This document shows, piece after piece, positions 45,454-55,427 of a DNA stretch of 64,000 bases (position 1 is the stretch's first letter; each line of letters opens with the position of its first letter). A model generated the notes under the pieces. It did not search any database. It saw only the letters and a list, made by a program, of their open reading frames with translations, and was not told where the DNA came from. Source of the DNA: Gnetum montanum (taxonomy: Eukaryota > Streptophyta > Gnetopsida > Gnetales > Gnetaceae); the NCBI GenBank assembly GCA_015680685.1, contig MNCI01000556.1, positions 879,931-943,930 on the forward strand, read 5' to 3'. The translations under genes and the position numbers were made by a program.

Positions 45454-48400
45454 ATGGGCAAAGGCAAGGAAATGGAAGGCCAGGGGAGGAAGGGTCCTGA
45501 CTTGACCTTTGCAAAGGAGACCGAAGCCATGCTGCAGTGCCTGCCCGGGCCGAGGATTCTGTCATGGCCTGGATCATCACACTGGTAGGCTCTGATCCTG
45601 ACTCTATTAGTTATTTTTTTCTTGTGTGTGCTTCATAGTGTAGACAGTCTCGTAGAGGGTTTCAGCGTATACGCTGAGCGTAAAGTTTAGCGTAGAGACC
45701 TCAGCGTATACGCCAAGCGTAAATTCGCAACGTAAAGTTGGGTTAGCATAGACTGTCATAGTGTAATCTATTTTATCAGTGCATAGTGTAAATACTTTTT
45801 CTTGCTTGAGGCATAGATGATTGTATCAACGTAGACTATGGCATAATCAGTTTTCTATGCATGAAGTTCTGTTCTATCAACGTAAGTTTCTATTTCATCA
45901 GTGTAGACGATCTATGCTGTGTCAGCGTATACACTGAGGGTTTCTTCAGCGTATATGCTGAGCGTACATAGTTGTCTTTTTAAGTATGGTACAACATAGA
46001 CTTGTTTTTCATATTTTCGGCGTAAACTATTTGTTCAGTGTCTAGCGTAGACCATTTACGCTGGCCACTTCTGTGGCGTATACGCTGAGGGTTTCTTCAG
46101 TGTATACGATGAGCGTAAGAGGTTCGGGCGACAGCGTAAACAGTTGGTTGTCAGCGTATACGCCAGGCATAAATAAATTTTGACAATGTATATGCTAGGT
46201 TTAGCAGCGTATATGCTAAGAGTAAATAGTTAGGAAATTTTTCTAAGTGTCGGTCTACGATGTGAACTTTTGTCTTTCGCATTGTTTTGATGCGTGGCTG
46301 ATTTGTTGTGGCATCCTAATTGCTTGTAGGGATAGTAAGCATTTTCTCCTCGTTGTTGAGCTCGTTGGGATGCTAACATGGTTTGGCCCCATTGAGGCTG
46401 ATGAACCTACCTCGGATCTAACTGTTGACAACAATGGGGTCTGGTTCAAAGAAGGTGCGTGTGAATTCCTGGCCTTCATGCTAGACAACTTCAAAGTGGC
46501 GATTTGGTCGTAGCTAAGTGAACTGGTGGCATGAAGTGTGCTTGAGGCAATGCTGCCCAGAGTTGCAGAGGGTGTCATGGTCTTCATAGAAGACATTGAC
46601 TAGGGGTCGTTTGTTAACGAGGATGGTTCTACCCGCGGGCCCAGGTCTACACACCTGTTAGCATGCGTGTGGGCACAGTTGCTGCGAGGGCTAGACTACC
46701 TCAACAACACTCTATTCATAGCTGCACATGCGTACATATTGTTCCAAAATCCCCCTGGCACCGTGTACTGGATGGATAGGTAGGACCATTCAAGTTTGTT
46801 GTTTCTTTTCACCGTTTGGTATTTGTTTCTGTTTTGACACCTGTTTGTCTGTAGGCCCAGCGTTAACTCATATGGGACGTACATTGAGGATGAAGGACTT
46901 GCCCTTGCCCGCACTGCTCTAGAGGATTTTATGGCAGGTCCCACCCTTCGTGGAACTGTATTGGGTCAAACTAAGGGTGCTATCATTCATTTTCATAGAC
47001 AGTTCTCTAGAGCGTTCGCGATGTGCAAAGCTCGTGGGTGGCTACATGAAGACTGTTCAGACAATGGACCGGTCTTCCCTCGTGACTCTGGTAGCACATC
47101 CAAGTCCACTATGGGAGGTAACTGACAATGTCTTTCGGATGTGCTAACGTATTTTTTCAACTGTTAGGCGTTACGCTGATGTGATAGTTTTGGAATGTAT
47201 TTGAAGTTGATGTACCTCCTAGCGGGGATCCGGATACAACGGGCCGAACTGAGACTACACTGTCGATGAAGTTTGTAGAGGTTAGTAAGGCCCAAAAGTG
47301 GTTGTGTACCCATGCCCCGCCATCCATTGTTCATTTCTTAGACAATGCCGGCCTTATGGAGCTCTTCACGACCCCAAGTCATAATGTATCTATAGTAGAA
47401 ATGATCGGGATCGTGGATTCCTTGAATGAATCTGTCTCCTACTACAGCACCCGAATTAAGGGTGTTAAGGTAGTTTTCCATCTGTCGCTAGAATTCTTTT
47501 CAAACTTGTCTAGGGTACCGGCAGATGGCATAAGTGTAGTTTTAGATAGAGCTCATAAAGAGCTCCAAATGGTACATGAATTGGAGAACTGGCTGGGTCT
47601 GGCCAAGGGTGCCAAGGGATTCCCGATGCAAGGGAAAGCAAAGGTTGAGGAGGTAAATGTGCTATATCCACTGTTTAGGGTGTGTGTATTCCCCAAAACC
47701 CTTTCCTAGGTACGGAGTCTTGGGGTTGAGGTTGTACGCGTCATGCAAACTATCCTGGAAACCAGCATGTGCTATAATTGGGCGCAATTTTTGTTGTCGG
47801 GCATGCATAAGGAGATAGTGTGATTGCGCTCGAATGTTGAGGCATAGTCCCACTTCACCTTTGCCTTTTTCACCGGTTACCTTCGTCGCTTCACTGAGTT
47901 TTTGGTAGTCCGTGCAGAAAACAAGTTTGTTCTATGAGATCGGGGCCAACTATCCCGCCCGTGGATCAACCACTTGTTCGAAATAGCCAAATCCCAGGAT
48001 GCGCCTGAGGGCATTGATGAGTCCATGTCTATTACGATCGGGGGATTGTCGGGTACCTCAATTCATACTTGCAATAGTCTGGGATTAGAGCCAAATGATG
48101 TGCCCCTCACTGCAAGAGGAGCTGAGCAGGTTATCCAAGAAACTGTTGGCCAGGCCAAATCGAAGCTGAAGAGACACAAACGCACAGCTGAGGAAGTTTC
48201 TAATGTGAGCGAGCCACGAGTGAAGCGCATACAATTCAAGATGCTTGGTAAATAGACTTCGCCAACTTATTGTTTTATTGTTTTCGTTTTGTTCATAATT
48301 TTTTCTTCAATTGCTGACATGTCACTGATGTCTTTGGCTTGATTTGAGAAGTGAGGAAGTAGACGTTAGAAACTATTACTAAGGAGGAGGAGACCAACAC

Positions 48401-49931
48401 AGAGCGGAATAATGAAGAAGAAAATGTGGAGAAGGATCAGGGAGGAGGAACGGAGGAGTTAAAGGAAAACATCATAGAAATTGAGCCTTTGGATGATCAG
48501 GGTGGTGTCAACCAAATGTTCAGTAGCTTTCTTAAGGGAAAGTTAGACTTAGGGGATCCCCCAGAAGGTGACAAGGAGCACAGTATGTTTTCTTTTTATT
48601 TTATTTTATGTTGCTTCGTTAGTTGTCATTTCTATGGTTCTTTATTTTCATGTTTTCATTTCTTCCAGATGAAGGCAGCGAAACTAGGATGGTGTGCTTA
48701 GATGTACCCATGAAGATGGTTTCCCTTGAGAGGACTGCGGAGGTTAGTTCATCCTGCACTCGTGAGCCATTTACTTGGACAAAAATGCCAAGTAAGATAC
48801 ATTTTGTGGCTAGAATCATAGAAGAAGTTGTCGAACGAATTTAGGAGGTCATCCCCGAAATAGGTATAACATTTTAAATCGTTCGCCATTTTAACGTTTT
48901 GCACCTTGTCCATGTTGTCTTAATGTTTGCTCTTTTCATGTGCATAGGTGCCAAATTGAGGTGGGATCCCTTTGAGAGCATCAGCATAGAGAGTTTACCC
49001 TCGCTATCCCCAGAGGTTGAGCAGGTGCCAAGGCCTGTTCACGATGAGGTGGTAGAAGGCCTAGTACACAACGCCAAGTCACTATGGACTTGTAGGTATT
49101 CTGTCGAACAATTGTGGTTGTAGATCTAGGCAAAAGAAAAGGAAGTCTCCGAGTTGTCGGTTGAACGTGATGATCTTAAGGCTCGATACGAGTTCGTTGT
49201 TGCCAAACTAAGCGGTGATCGCACCTGGCAAACGTCTGAGGTTATGTATACAAGATATTGGAATCTACTAAATCGTCATGCGTCACTGACTCGGAGAATG
49301 GCAGAGCGTAAAGCCCAAATTGATCTCCTGAACCTCAAATATCAAGATTGGAAAGCCTTCACTTCCAAGGTTCGCAAGTGAGGTCAAGATGAGAAGAATC
49401 CCAAACATCACTACAAGAAGTTGTTAAAAGAAGTGTTCGTTGAAAAGCGGAAACTAGAAATGTTTGTCGAGGATTTGGGTTTGCATTCTACTTTTGATAC
49501 TTTTTCCCAGAACACAACTATTGAGATAGAGTCGCCTACAAGGGTGATTACGACCGCCTCTAGGGAAGCATCAGTGGGTGAATTCCCTCTAAAAAATCCT
49601 ACCTGGTCAGCTGTCGACAAGGGAAAGACCCTAGCAGACGTCGACTTAGGCCTTGATGGGACAAATTGGGCAAGTGCCTCAAAGGAGGAGATCCTTCGTC
49701 ACCTGGAATTTGGGTTAGGGGGATCTCCTATGATAAGTGTTTGTCATTATGAAATTGATTTGCTAAATAACATTTGAAATTTTGACGCTCTCTTGTTCTT
49801 ATACTGGTTGTCTCATTTTGTATTTTTAGGATGAAGGTGGTGACGATGTCCAAGAAGCTGGCCCCAGTGGAGCGGGGACCCCTGACGCTGGTGGATCTAA
49901 AGGGGACGATCCTCCCATCCCAGATGCTTAG
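45454..49931 (+). pseudogene. Antisense 8-exon gene inside T-right, unknown 1,072-residue protein
   Basis: Exons 45454-45584, 46330-46779, 46855-47117, 47168-48247, 48370-48582, 48669-48863, 48948-49732, 49830-49931; stop TAG 49929. Every junction keeps frame; six introns are GT-AG, and intron 7 has donor ATAAGT in place of GTAAGT. Spliced length is 3,219 nt with no frameshift. Thirteen in-frame stops: TAG at 46511, 46601, 47185, 47707, 47845, 48842, 49121, 49127; TGA at 46532, 47182, 47821, 47935, 49379. Visible parts: basic NLS-like patch 'KSKLKRHKR...RVKRIQFK' (residues about 610-638), acidic stretch 'KEEETNTERNNEEE' (about 643-656), coiled-coil-like heptads 'AKEKEVSELSVERDDLKARY' (about 837-856, continuing to about 920), acidic Gly/Pro C-terminus. 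I recognise no family. Intron 3 (50 bp) is short for a plant. Confidence 0.8.
45585..46329 (+). repeat. Intron 1 of the antisense gene, filled with GCGTATACGC words
   Basis: 745-bp GT-AG intron that joins TG|G exactly in frame. Within it AGCGTATACGCTGAGCGTA and relatives recur about a dozen times (45662-46220), the same palindromic vocabulary as the T-right LTRs and leader. Confidence 0.75.
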
Positions 49932-50502
49932 TTTTTCTTTTTAATATTTTTTTTTGTTTTTAGTTTTGTTTTTTGCTTTATGGAACTATTCCAACTCAAA
50001 TTTACATGGGAATTATAAATTGAAAATTTTGAGATAGACGGAAAGAGTTGACACTTATAATTGTACAGCATTGCATGTATAAAATTTTTTTTTGTTGATT
50101 TTGAGTTTGATTGCACAACAACATGGCAATGTAAAATATTTTGATTTATTTTTCCATTTGTTCTAAGTGTAATATGCGGATGTAATTATAAATGATAAAC
50201 AAAATAGGAAAATGAAGTACAAGTGTGTGATCTAGTTTAAGGCCATTTAGGGTCCCAGTTGTAAACAAGTAACATTTCAGATAATGTGGGTGGGTTTCTC
50301 TGTTAACCGACCATTTCTAATCATGGCTAGTTTTATGTCATTGCAGACATGATAGTTTAACGTCTTTCCGGATAGGAAGTGTAGTTTAATGTGTTTTTTT
50401 TTCTGATTTACTGTAGTTTAATGTCATTTCGGACGAGTTGTAGTTTAACATCATTTCGGAAAAGTTGTAGTTTAACGTCGTTTCAGACATATTGAGGTGG
50501 TA
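49932..50502 (+). repeat. 3' flank of the antisense gene and second AGTTTAA array
   Basis: T-rich after the stop codon, compatible with a 3' UTR; no clear AATAAA close by. 50345-50495 holds about five units of AGTTTAAYGTCNTTTCGGAC. It directly adjoins the end of the protease frame (50503 on the minus strand). Confidence 0.75.
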
Positions 50503-51624
50503 TTATTTTAGGGACTTTTTAATCTTTTTCTTTTTAAGGTTAGGCGATGTGTCAACAGGTATGATTCTATATTCAGCGTCCCCTTCGCTGATTACGTTGA
50601 ATGGTAATTCAGCCCAAGGGATGTCTGATGGAATGGCTTCTGTGTTAGTGTTTTTAGATGTTTCACTATTTGTGGTGAGTTCTGTGTTAGTCTCTAATTG
50701 AGGGGGTGTATGTACAATGTCAGGCGCAGGTGTTTGTATTTTAGGTGGATCACGTTCTATGTTTAAAGGATTGACGCCTACCGGTTGTTGTTCGTTTATG
50801 TTGTTTCGGCTAGGCTCTTCAAGCTCAACCTTTGAGCCTTGGTCCATGTCCATGTGTGATGAAACAATAGGTGTAGCCGCTTCCCCATGTATGATGATTT
50901 CACCGCCTTCATAAGGTAGGTGAATTTGTTGATGTATAGGGGATGATACCGCTTTCAGTTGGGCCAACCAGGGTCTTCCTAATATTAGGTTGAATCCTGG
51001 CATTTCATCGACCACCACGAAGTCGGCAAATGTGGCAAACTGGTCCCTCGCTATGAAGTCTAAGGTCACTATGCCTTTGACCATCACGCGTGACCCGCTG
51101 AATGATTTTAAACATGTAGTTGTAGTTGGTTTGGTTAACTCCGTCAGCCCTAGTTGTTCAACGATGGGGTATGATACCACGTTCGTAGCAGCTCCATCGT
51201 CTACGTGGACCCTATGTATCTTAAACTAGTTTATGCGTATCGTTATGAACATGGGGGCTATTGTTACCTCCCTTATTTTATTATCTACTTTAATGTTATC
51301 ATTGTGGAAGCTTAGTGGTTTGGAAATTGACCCTTGGGGCGAGTACATTACCGCACGAATGGATGGTTCGTTTGGGGGCAAGTTCTCGCTTACTGGGATC
51401 GACATTAACATGCGTACCAAAGTTTCATGATGTGTTTGGGATGTAATAACCAAGTCATACAAGCTTAGCAAAGTGTTCTTTTGCTTGAGTGCTTGTGTGA
51501 CTTGTGTTAAAGCCGTTGCCAAATCTCTACTGTTGGGCACATTTGCGTCAGTGGTGACTGGGTCCATTGGCCCCAATAGTTTTATTTCATGCTTTGTTGG
51601 TCTGTCATCTTTGCTTGGAGCCAT
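50503..51624 (-). pseudogene. Protease region of T-right
   Basis: The N-terminal linker frame 51624-51226 ('LSLYDLVITSQTHHETLVRM') ends at one TAG. It continues in frame as 'FKIHRVHVDDGAATNVVSYP' (51225-51165), with the retropepsin-type D-D-G-A motif, and 'MPGFNLILGRPWLAQLKAV' (51000-50945), the conserved C-terminal block. A hydrophilic tail (50900-50503) ends 'LKKKKIKKSLK' then TAA. Apart from the one TAG the domain reads through, so it was functional not long before inactivation. The frame ends at the AGTTTAA array rather than running into RT. Confidence 0.85.
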
Positions 51625-51839
51625 TATTTTAGACGTATAAGTTTTTTTGATGCTTCACCCTCGTTACCTGCATTTGGTTGACTGTTATGTGGCGTCATGG
51701 GTACGGTGTTAAGTGGAGTGGGTTTAGGTGGCCCTACAACTAACTGTTGACGCTCCTTCTCCAAGCGTTCATGCGTAAGCCTATCTGCTAAGCATTCTCA
51801 TGTGTGGCATGGAGGTGGAGCTAGTCTTAGAGCCTCGGG

Positions 51840-52418
51840 TTACCTTAGGATTCGTACCACATATGGATCTAGGCAGGGTTGTGTTTGGACAGTCGGATGT
51901 AGTTGAGCAGAAGGCTGGCCAGGCATCCTAATGATGTAGGGGCCAGGTCTGCCTTGCGTTTGTGAGGTGGAGGCTTGGTAATCATTAGGACTTTCAGATG
52001 TCCTAACAACATAAGGGGTTGGTTTTGGCAGAGGTTGGACCTCTGCTGTTGCAACTGCAGGCAGCACCCGGACTACGAAAGGGGCAGGCCGAGTAGGAGG
52101 GGTTGATAGATTCGGGGTAGTGACAGCGGGAGGTACACGCACTACATATGGTTTTTGCGGGGTGAATGTTGGTTGAGGCATGGATGCAGATGGAGTGGGA
52201 GGGACATGGACTACAAATGTCTTATTAGGTGTTTGTTGTTTATATTCAGGGTAGACGGTGCTAATGTTGGGTGTCTCGGGTTCATCATCAAAGCAGATTG
52301 TGTTGATAATGTACGGCACCTCTTTGGTGTTCAGAGGGTCTTTATACATCCCCATAGCCTGATTCTGCGGTTGGACCAGGTTGGCCTTGTCAAAGGTGAT
52401 TTGGCCTTCATCGATCAT
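51840..52418 (-). pseudogene. Pro-rich repeat region of T-right Gag-Pro
   Basis: 192-codon frame carrying six imperfect copies of a motif P-[YF]-V-V-R-V-P-P, spaced 20-30 residues apart by Thr/Pro/Gln-rich spacers (52220-51840). It is in the same frame as the zinc-knuckle tract upstream, separated by a single TAG at about 52422. 51625-51839 between this and the protease linker is decayed coding sequence. Function unknown; possibly a Gag-interaction or cleavage-site array (inference). Confidence 0.75.
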
Positions 52419-54667
52419 TCGCTATATGTCCTGCTTCAGGGTAAAATAGTAATCCGTGTTGTGCCCGTTGCTTTGGTGATAATCGCAAAATCGATCCATT
52501 CTAAAACCTTTGGGCACTAGAGGCTTATCTGGTGTTTCTAAGCTTGGGTTCTGAACAAGTTGAACCGATCATGTCTCTGGATGGCCATTGGGGATAACTG
52601 TTTGTGTTTCATTAACCCAACCTTTAGGAGTTGATCGAAGAGCTGGGATGGCTTCATAGACAACGGCGTATATTGAGAGGGTTCTTTCCTCTCAAAATTC
52701 CTCATACAGTTTGGTGTTGGGTTCTGCGATGATGATGATTCCAGCGCGGTTGTAGGAGTAGGTTTAGTATAGTTAGTAGGGGCTATAGGCGGTTTGTTTT
52801 GTTGTGCCATACGTGCTTGTTGCGTTTCCGCTATTGCCGCTATAGTTGCTTTAGTCTTCTCTTTATCCTTTTTACTGTGTTGATTTTTGAAGGCTAAATA
52901 TGCAGGATCATGGCTATTTTGAGCCGCCTCTTCTATATTTTTGATCTGTACAAAGCCTTGGTTAAGGTTACTCGCATTAAGATAGTACAATTTGTATTTG
53001 AAAAAGTCATTAACAGCCCCCTTTAGAATTGTGAGCAGATATGTCTGGGGGATCGGCTCGTGTAGCTCATTGAGAGCGGCACTCCACCTCTGAATGAATT
53101 TTTGTACAGGTTCAAGCGGTTCTTGTTTAACCTATATAAGGCTTTCCAATGTCGCCTCAGGTTTCAAGTTATATTTGAACCTGGTCACGAACTGATGTAA
53201 CAACTCTTCCAAGGAAAATATAGAATTCCTCGACAGGGCTCGATACCAATCGAGTGCTCTCCCGGTAAGGGACATAGGGAACACTCGCAAGATGGCATGG
53301 GGCCATGCCTGGAGTAACACACATTCTAACCTAAACATTATAAGATGTGCATTGAGGTCCATCTCCCCATTATATTTAGTTAGTGTTGGCAATGATATGC
53401 CTTTGGGCAAGGTTAGAGGCGGGACGGAAGGGCTGATGGGGTCATCATGGTAGAAGTCCACTACCTTCAGCTCTCCGTCAGTGGCCGTTTTGAGGCGCTT
53501 GACCTCGTCAGTTAGTTCTTGCATTAATTTTTTGGCATCTACCTAGTCTTTGGAACTAGGTGACATGACATCTTGAGGTTTTGGTACATTGTACATGTTG
53601 GACTATTGGATGGTGGGTTGAAAGGTTGAAAGCTGTGCGGTCGGCGGTTGTGCTTGTGGCACGTTTATAGTGTGTGGTACTAGGGATGGCACATTATAGG
53701 TGAGAGGTTGTTGTTGCTGTGGTGGTGGCTATACTTGGGGAATGTTAGCTGGGGGAATCATATGGGGTGGCATGTTGTGGTGAGAGGGTTGATGTGATGG
53801 CACACCCATCGCCGCCCATTGTCCAGCCACGTTTTATGAAGGAACTCCCTATAGGGTTACAACGGTCAAGGGGGCTCCATGCATTTGGATGTGCAGGATG
53901 TAGTGAGCACACGTGGATGCTGGTATTATATGTGGCATCCCTATCACTCAAGGCAAAAAGGTTGCTCCCATGTTATTGTGTGGGGGTGATGCTTGCAAGG
54001 ATGTACCTACTGCTACAACGGGAATGATAGTAAGAGGGAGCGTGCTGAATTGTGGGTCAGTTACCGAAGGAACATGAACCAGTGTGGATGTTTCTGGTGG
54101 AGGTGCTTGTGCCTAGGTTAACCTCAGGGGTTGGAGGGGCATGACTTCCCCTATGCTTGGATGAAAAATGGGGTTGATGTGTGTTTGTGGGCTAAGGGTG
54201 TGATAGGAGTCTTCGTGTTCGGATTGGGCAGCTAACTCGTCCTCTTCTTCCGGTTGAGGATCTACTGCAGGCTAATCCAACGACTGGCTCCTTTGTAGGA
54301 GGAGTCATGTGATGAGCTCTGAGTACTGCTCTGGAACAGGGATTATATCGTACGGGAAAGGGATGAACTCGCGTCCCCCCCTATAGAAGAGTTCGTATTG
54401 CCTCTTTACCTCTATTTCGGCTTGATTTACGGCCATACCAGCTTGCATCTTCACACATATGAAGTTATACTGGTCTTGGGTTATAATGTTAGAGGTTAGG
54501 TTTCTCCTTTGTAACTTTAGGGACCGGTGGGGCCCCGCTGTGGGTTGTACAGTCAATTGTTGAGCGACAGGCTGTTGGATAGCCAAGGTGCCTACAATGT
54601 CGGTGACTTGAGCGGTTGTAGCGGTGGTGTTTGTGGGGTTCATGATGACCTGTTGAGGGTATGTCAT
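52419..54667 (-). pseudogene. gag of T-right
   Basis: The likely start 'MTYPQQVIMNPTNTT' is complementary to 54665-54667. N-terminal domain to 54305 with 'FYRGGREFIPFPYDIIPV'. A Pro/Gln/Thr-rich spacer (54300-53530) is interrupted. The capsid core 53524-53132 reads 'KVVDFYHDDPISPSVPPL', 'LTKYNGEMDLNAHLIMF', 'MSLTGRALDWYRALSRNSIF' and 'LLHQFVTRFKYNLKPEATLE'. The Lys-rich part is 52990-52538, and the zinc-knuckle-like tract 'FCDYHQSNGHNTDYYFTLKQ' is at 52494-52435. Three or more stops or frame changes. Confidence 0.85.
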
Positions 54668-55427
54668 GGTATAGAGATGTGAAATAGTGAGTGCAGCGTA
54701 CAACATATACGCTTCAATGACCAGTGTAGAATGACAGCGTATACAACGTATACAGCGTATATGCAGCGTATAGAGTTAGCATAGATGAGTCTATGGTGTA
54801 AATCATACAGCGTATACACTAGACAACGTATACAGTGTTAGGGTGCAGCATAAAATAGGATTACAGCATATAAAGTGCAGTATAAACTGGACAGTAGTGT
54901 AAACAGTTTTTACAGTGTCAGCGTGCAGCGTACAAAATGTGGTATATATGAACAGTAGCGTGAACGAGTTTGCAGCGTAAGGAGAGTAGCGTAAAAAAAA
55001 TTTCGCAGAGTATGCGGCGTAGAGAATCTACAGCGTAAAAAGCATAGCGTAAATGGACAGTAGCATAGACAAGTCTACGGCGTAAAAATGTGCATCGTAA
55101 AATTTAACAGTCTTTTGTACAGTGTAGATAAACTTTGTGGCGTAAAGCACGTAGCATGTACTCGGCAGCGTGGACGCTGGGAGACTTACAGAACCCTCAT
55201 GTGGCAAACATCATAGACGCTGGGAGACTTATGGATGGAAGGGTTTGAACTGAATAGTGCAGACGCTAAGCAGCGTAGACACTGGATAGTTTGCAGGCTG
55301 GGTTTTAAACTAAGCAGTGTAAACATTGGGAGGATTTCAGAAGGAATCGGCGTATGGTCGGCGACATAAATGTTGGGAAGCTTGCAGGTAAGGTTTTAGG
55401 CGGTGCCCTCCTTCTAGCACCAATTTC
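54668..55427 (-). other. T-right leader and candidate primer-binding site
   Basis: 760 bp, dominated by GCGTATACA/GCGTAAA words (54690-55320). The candidate PBS on the minus strand is TGGTGCTAGAAGGAGGG (complement of 55406-55422), starting 5 nt inside the LTR. I cannot name the matching tRNA with confidence. No ORF of note. Confidence 0.65.

Noticed and set aside
44762-50495. The antisense insert as a DNA transposon with terminal inverted repeats
   Set aside because: The AGTTTAA arrays at its two edges are in direct, not inverted, orientation, and a third array lies at 40835-41120; no target duplication was seen.
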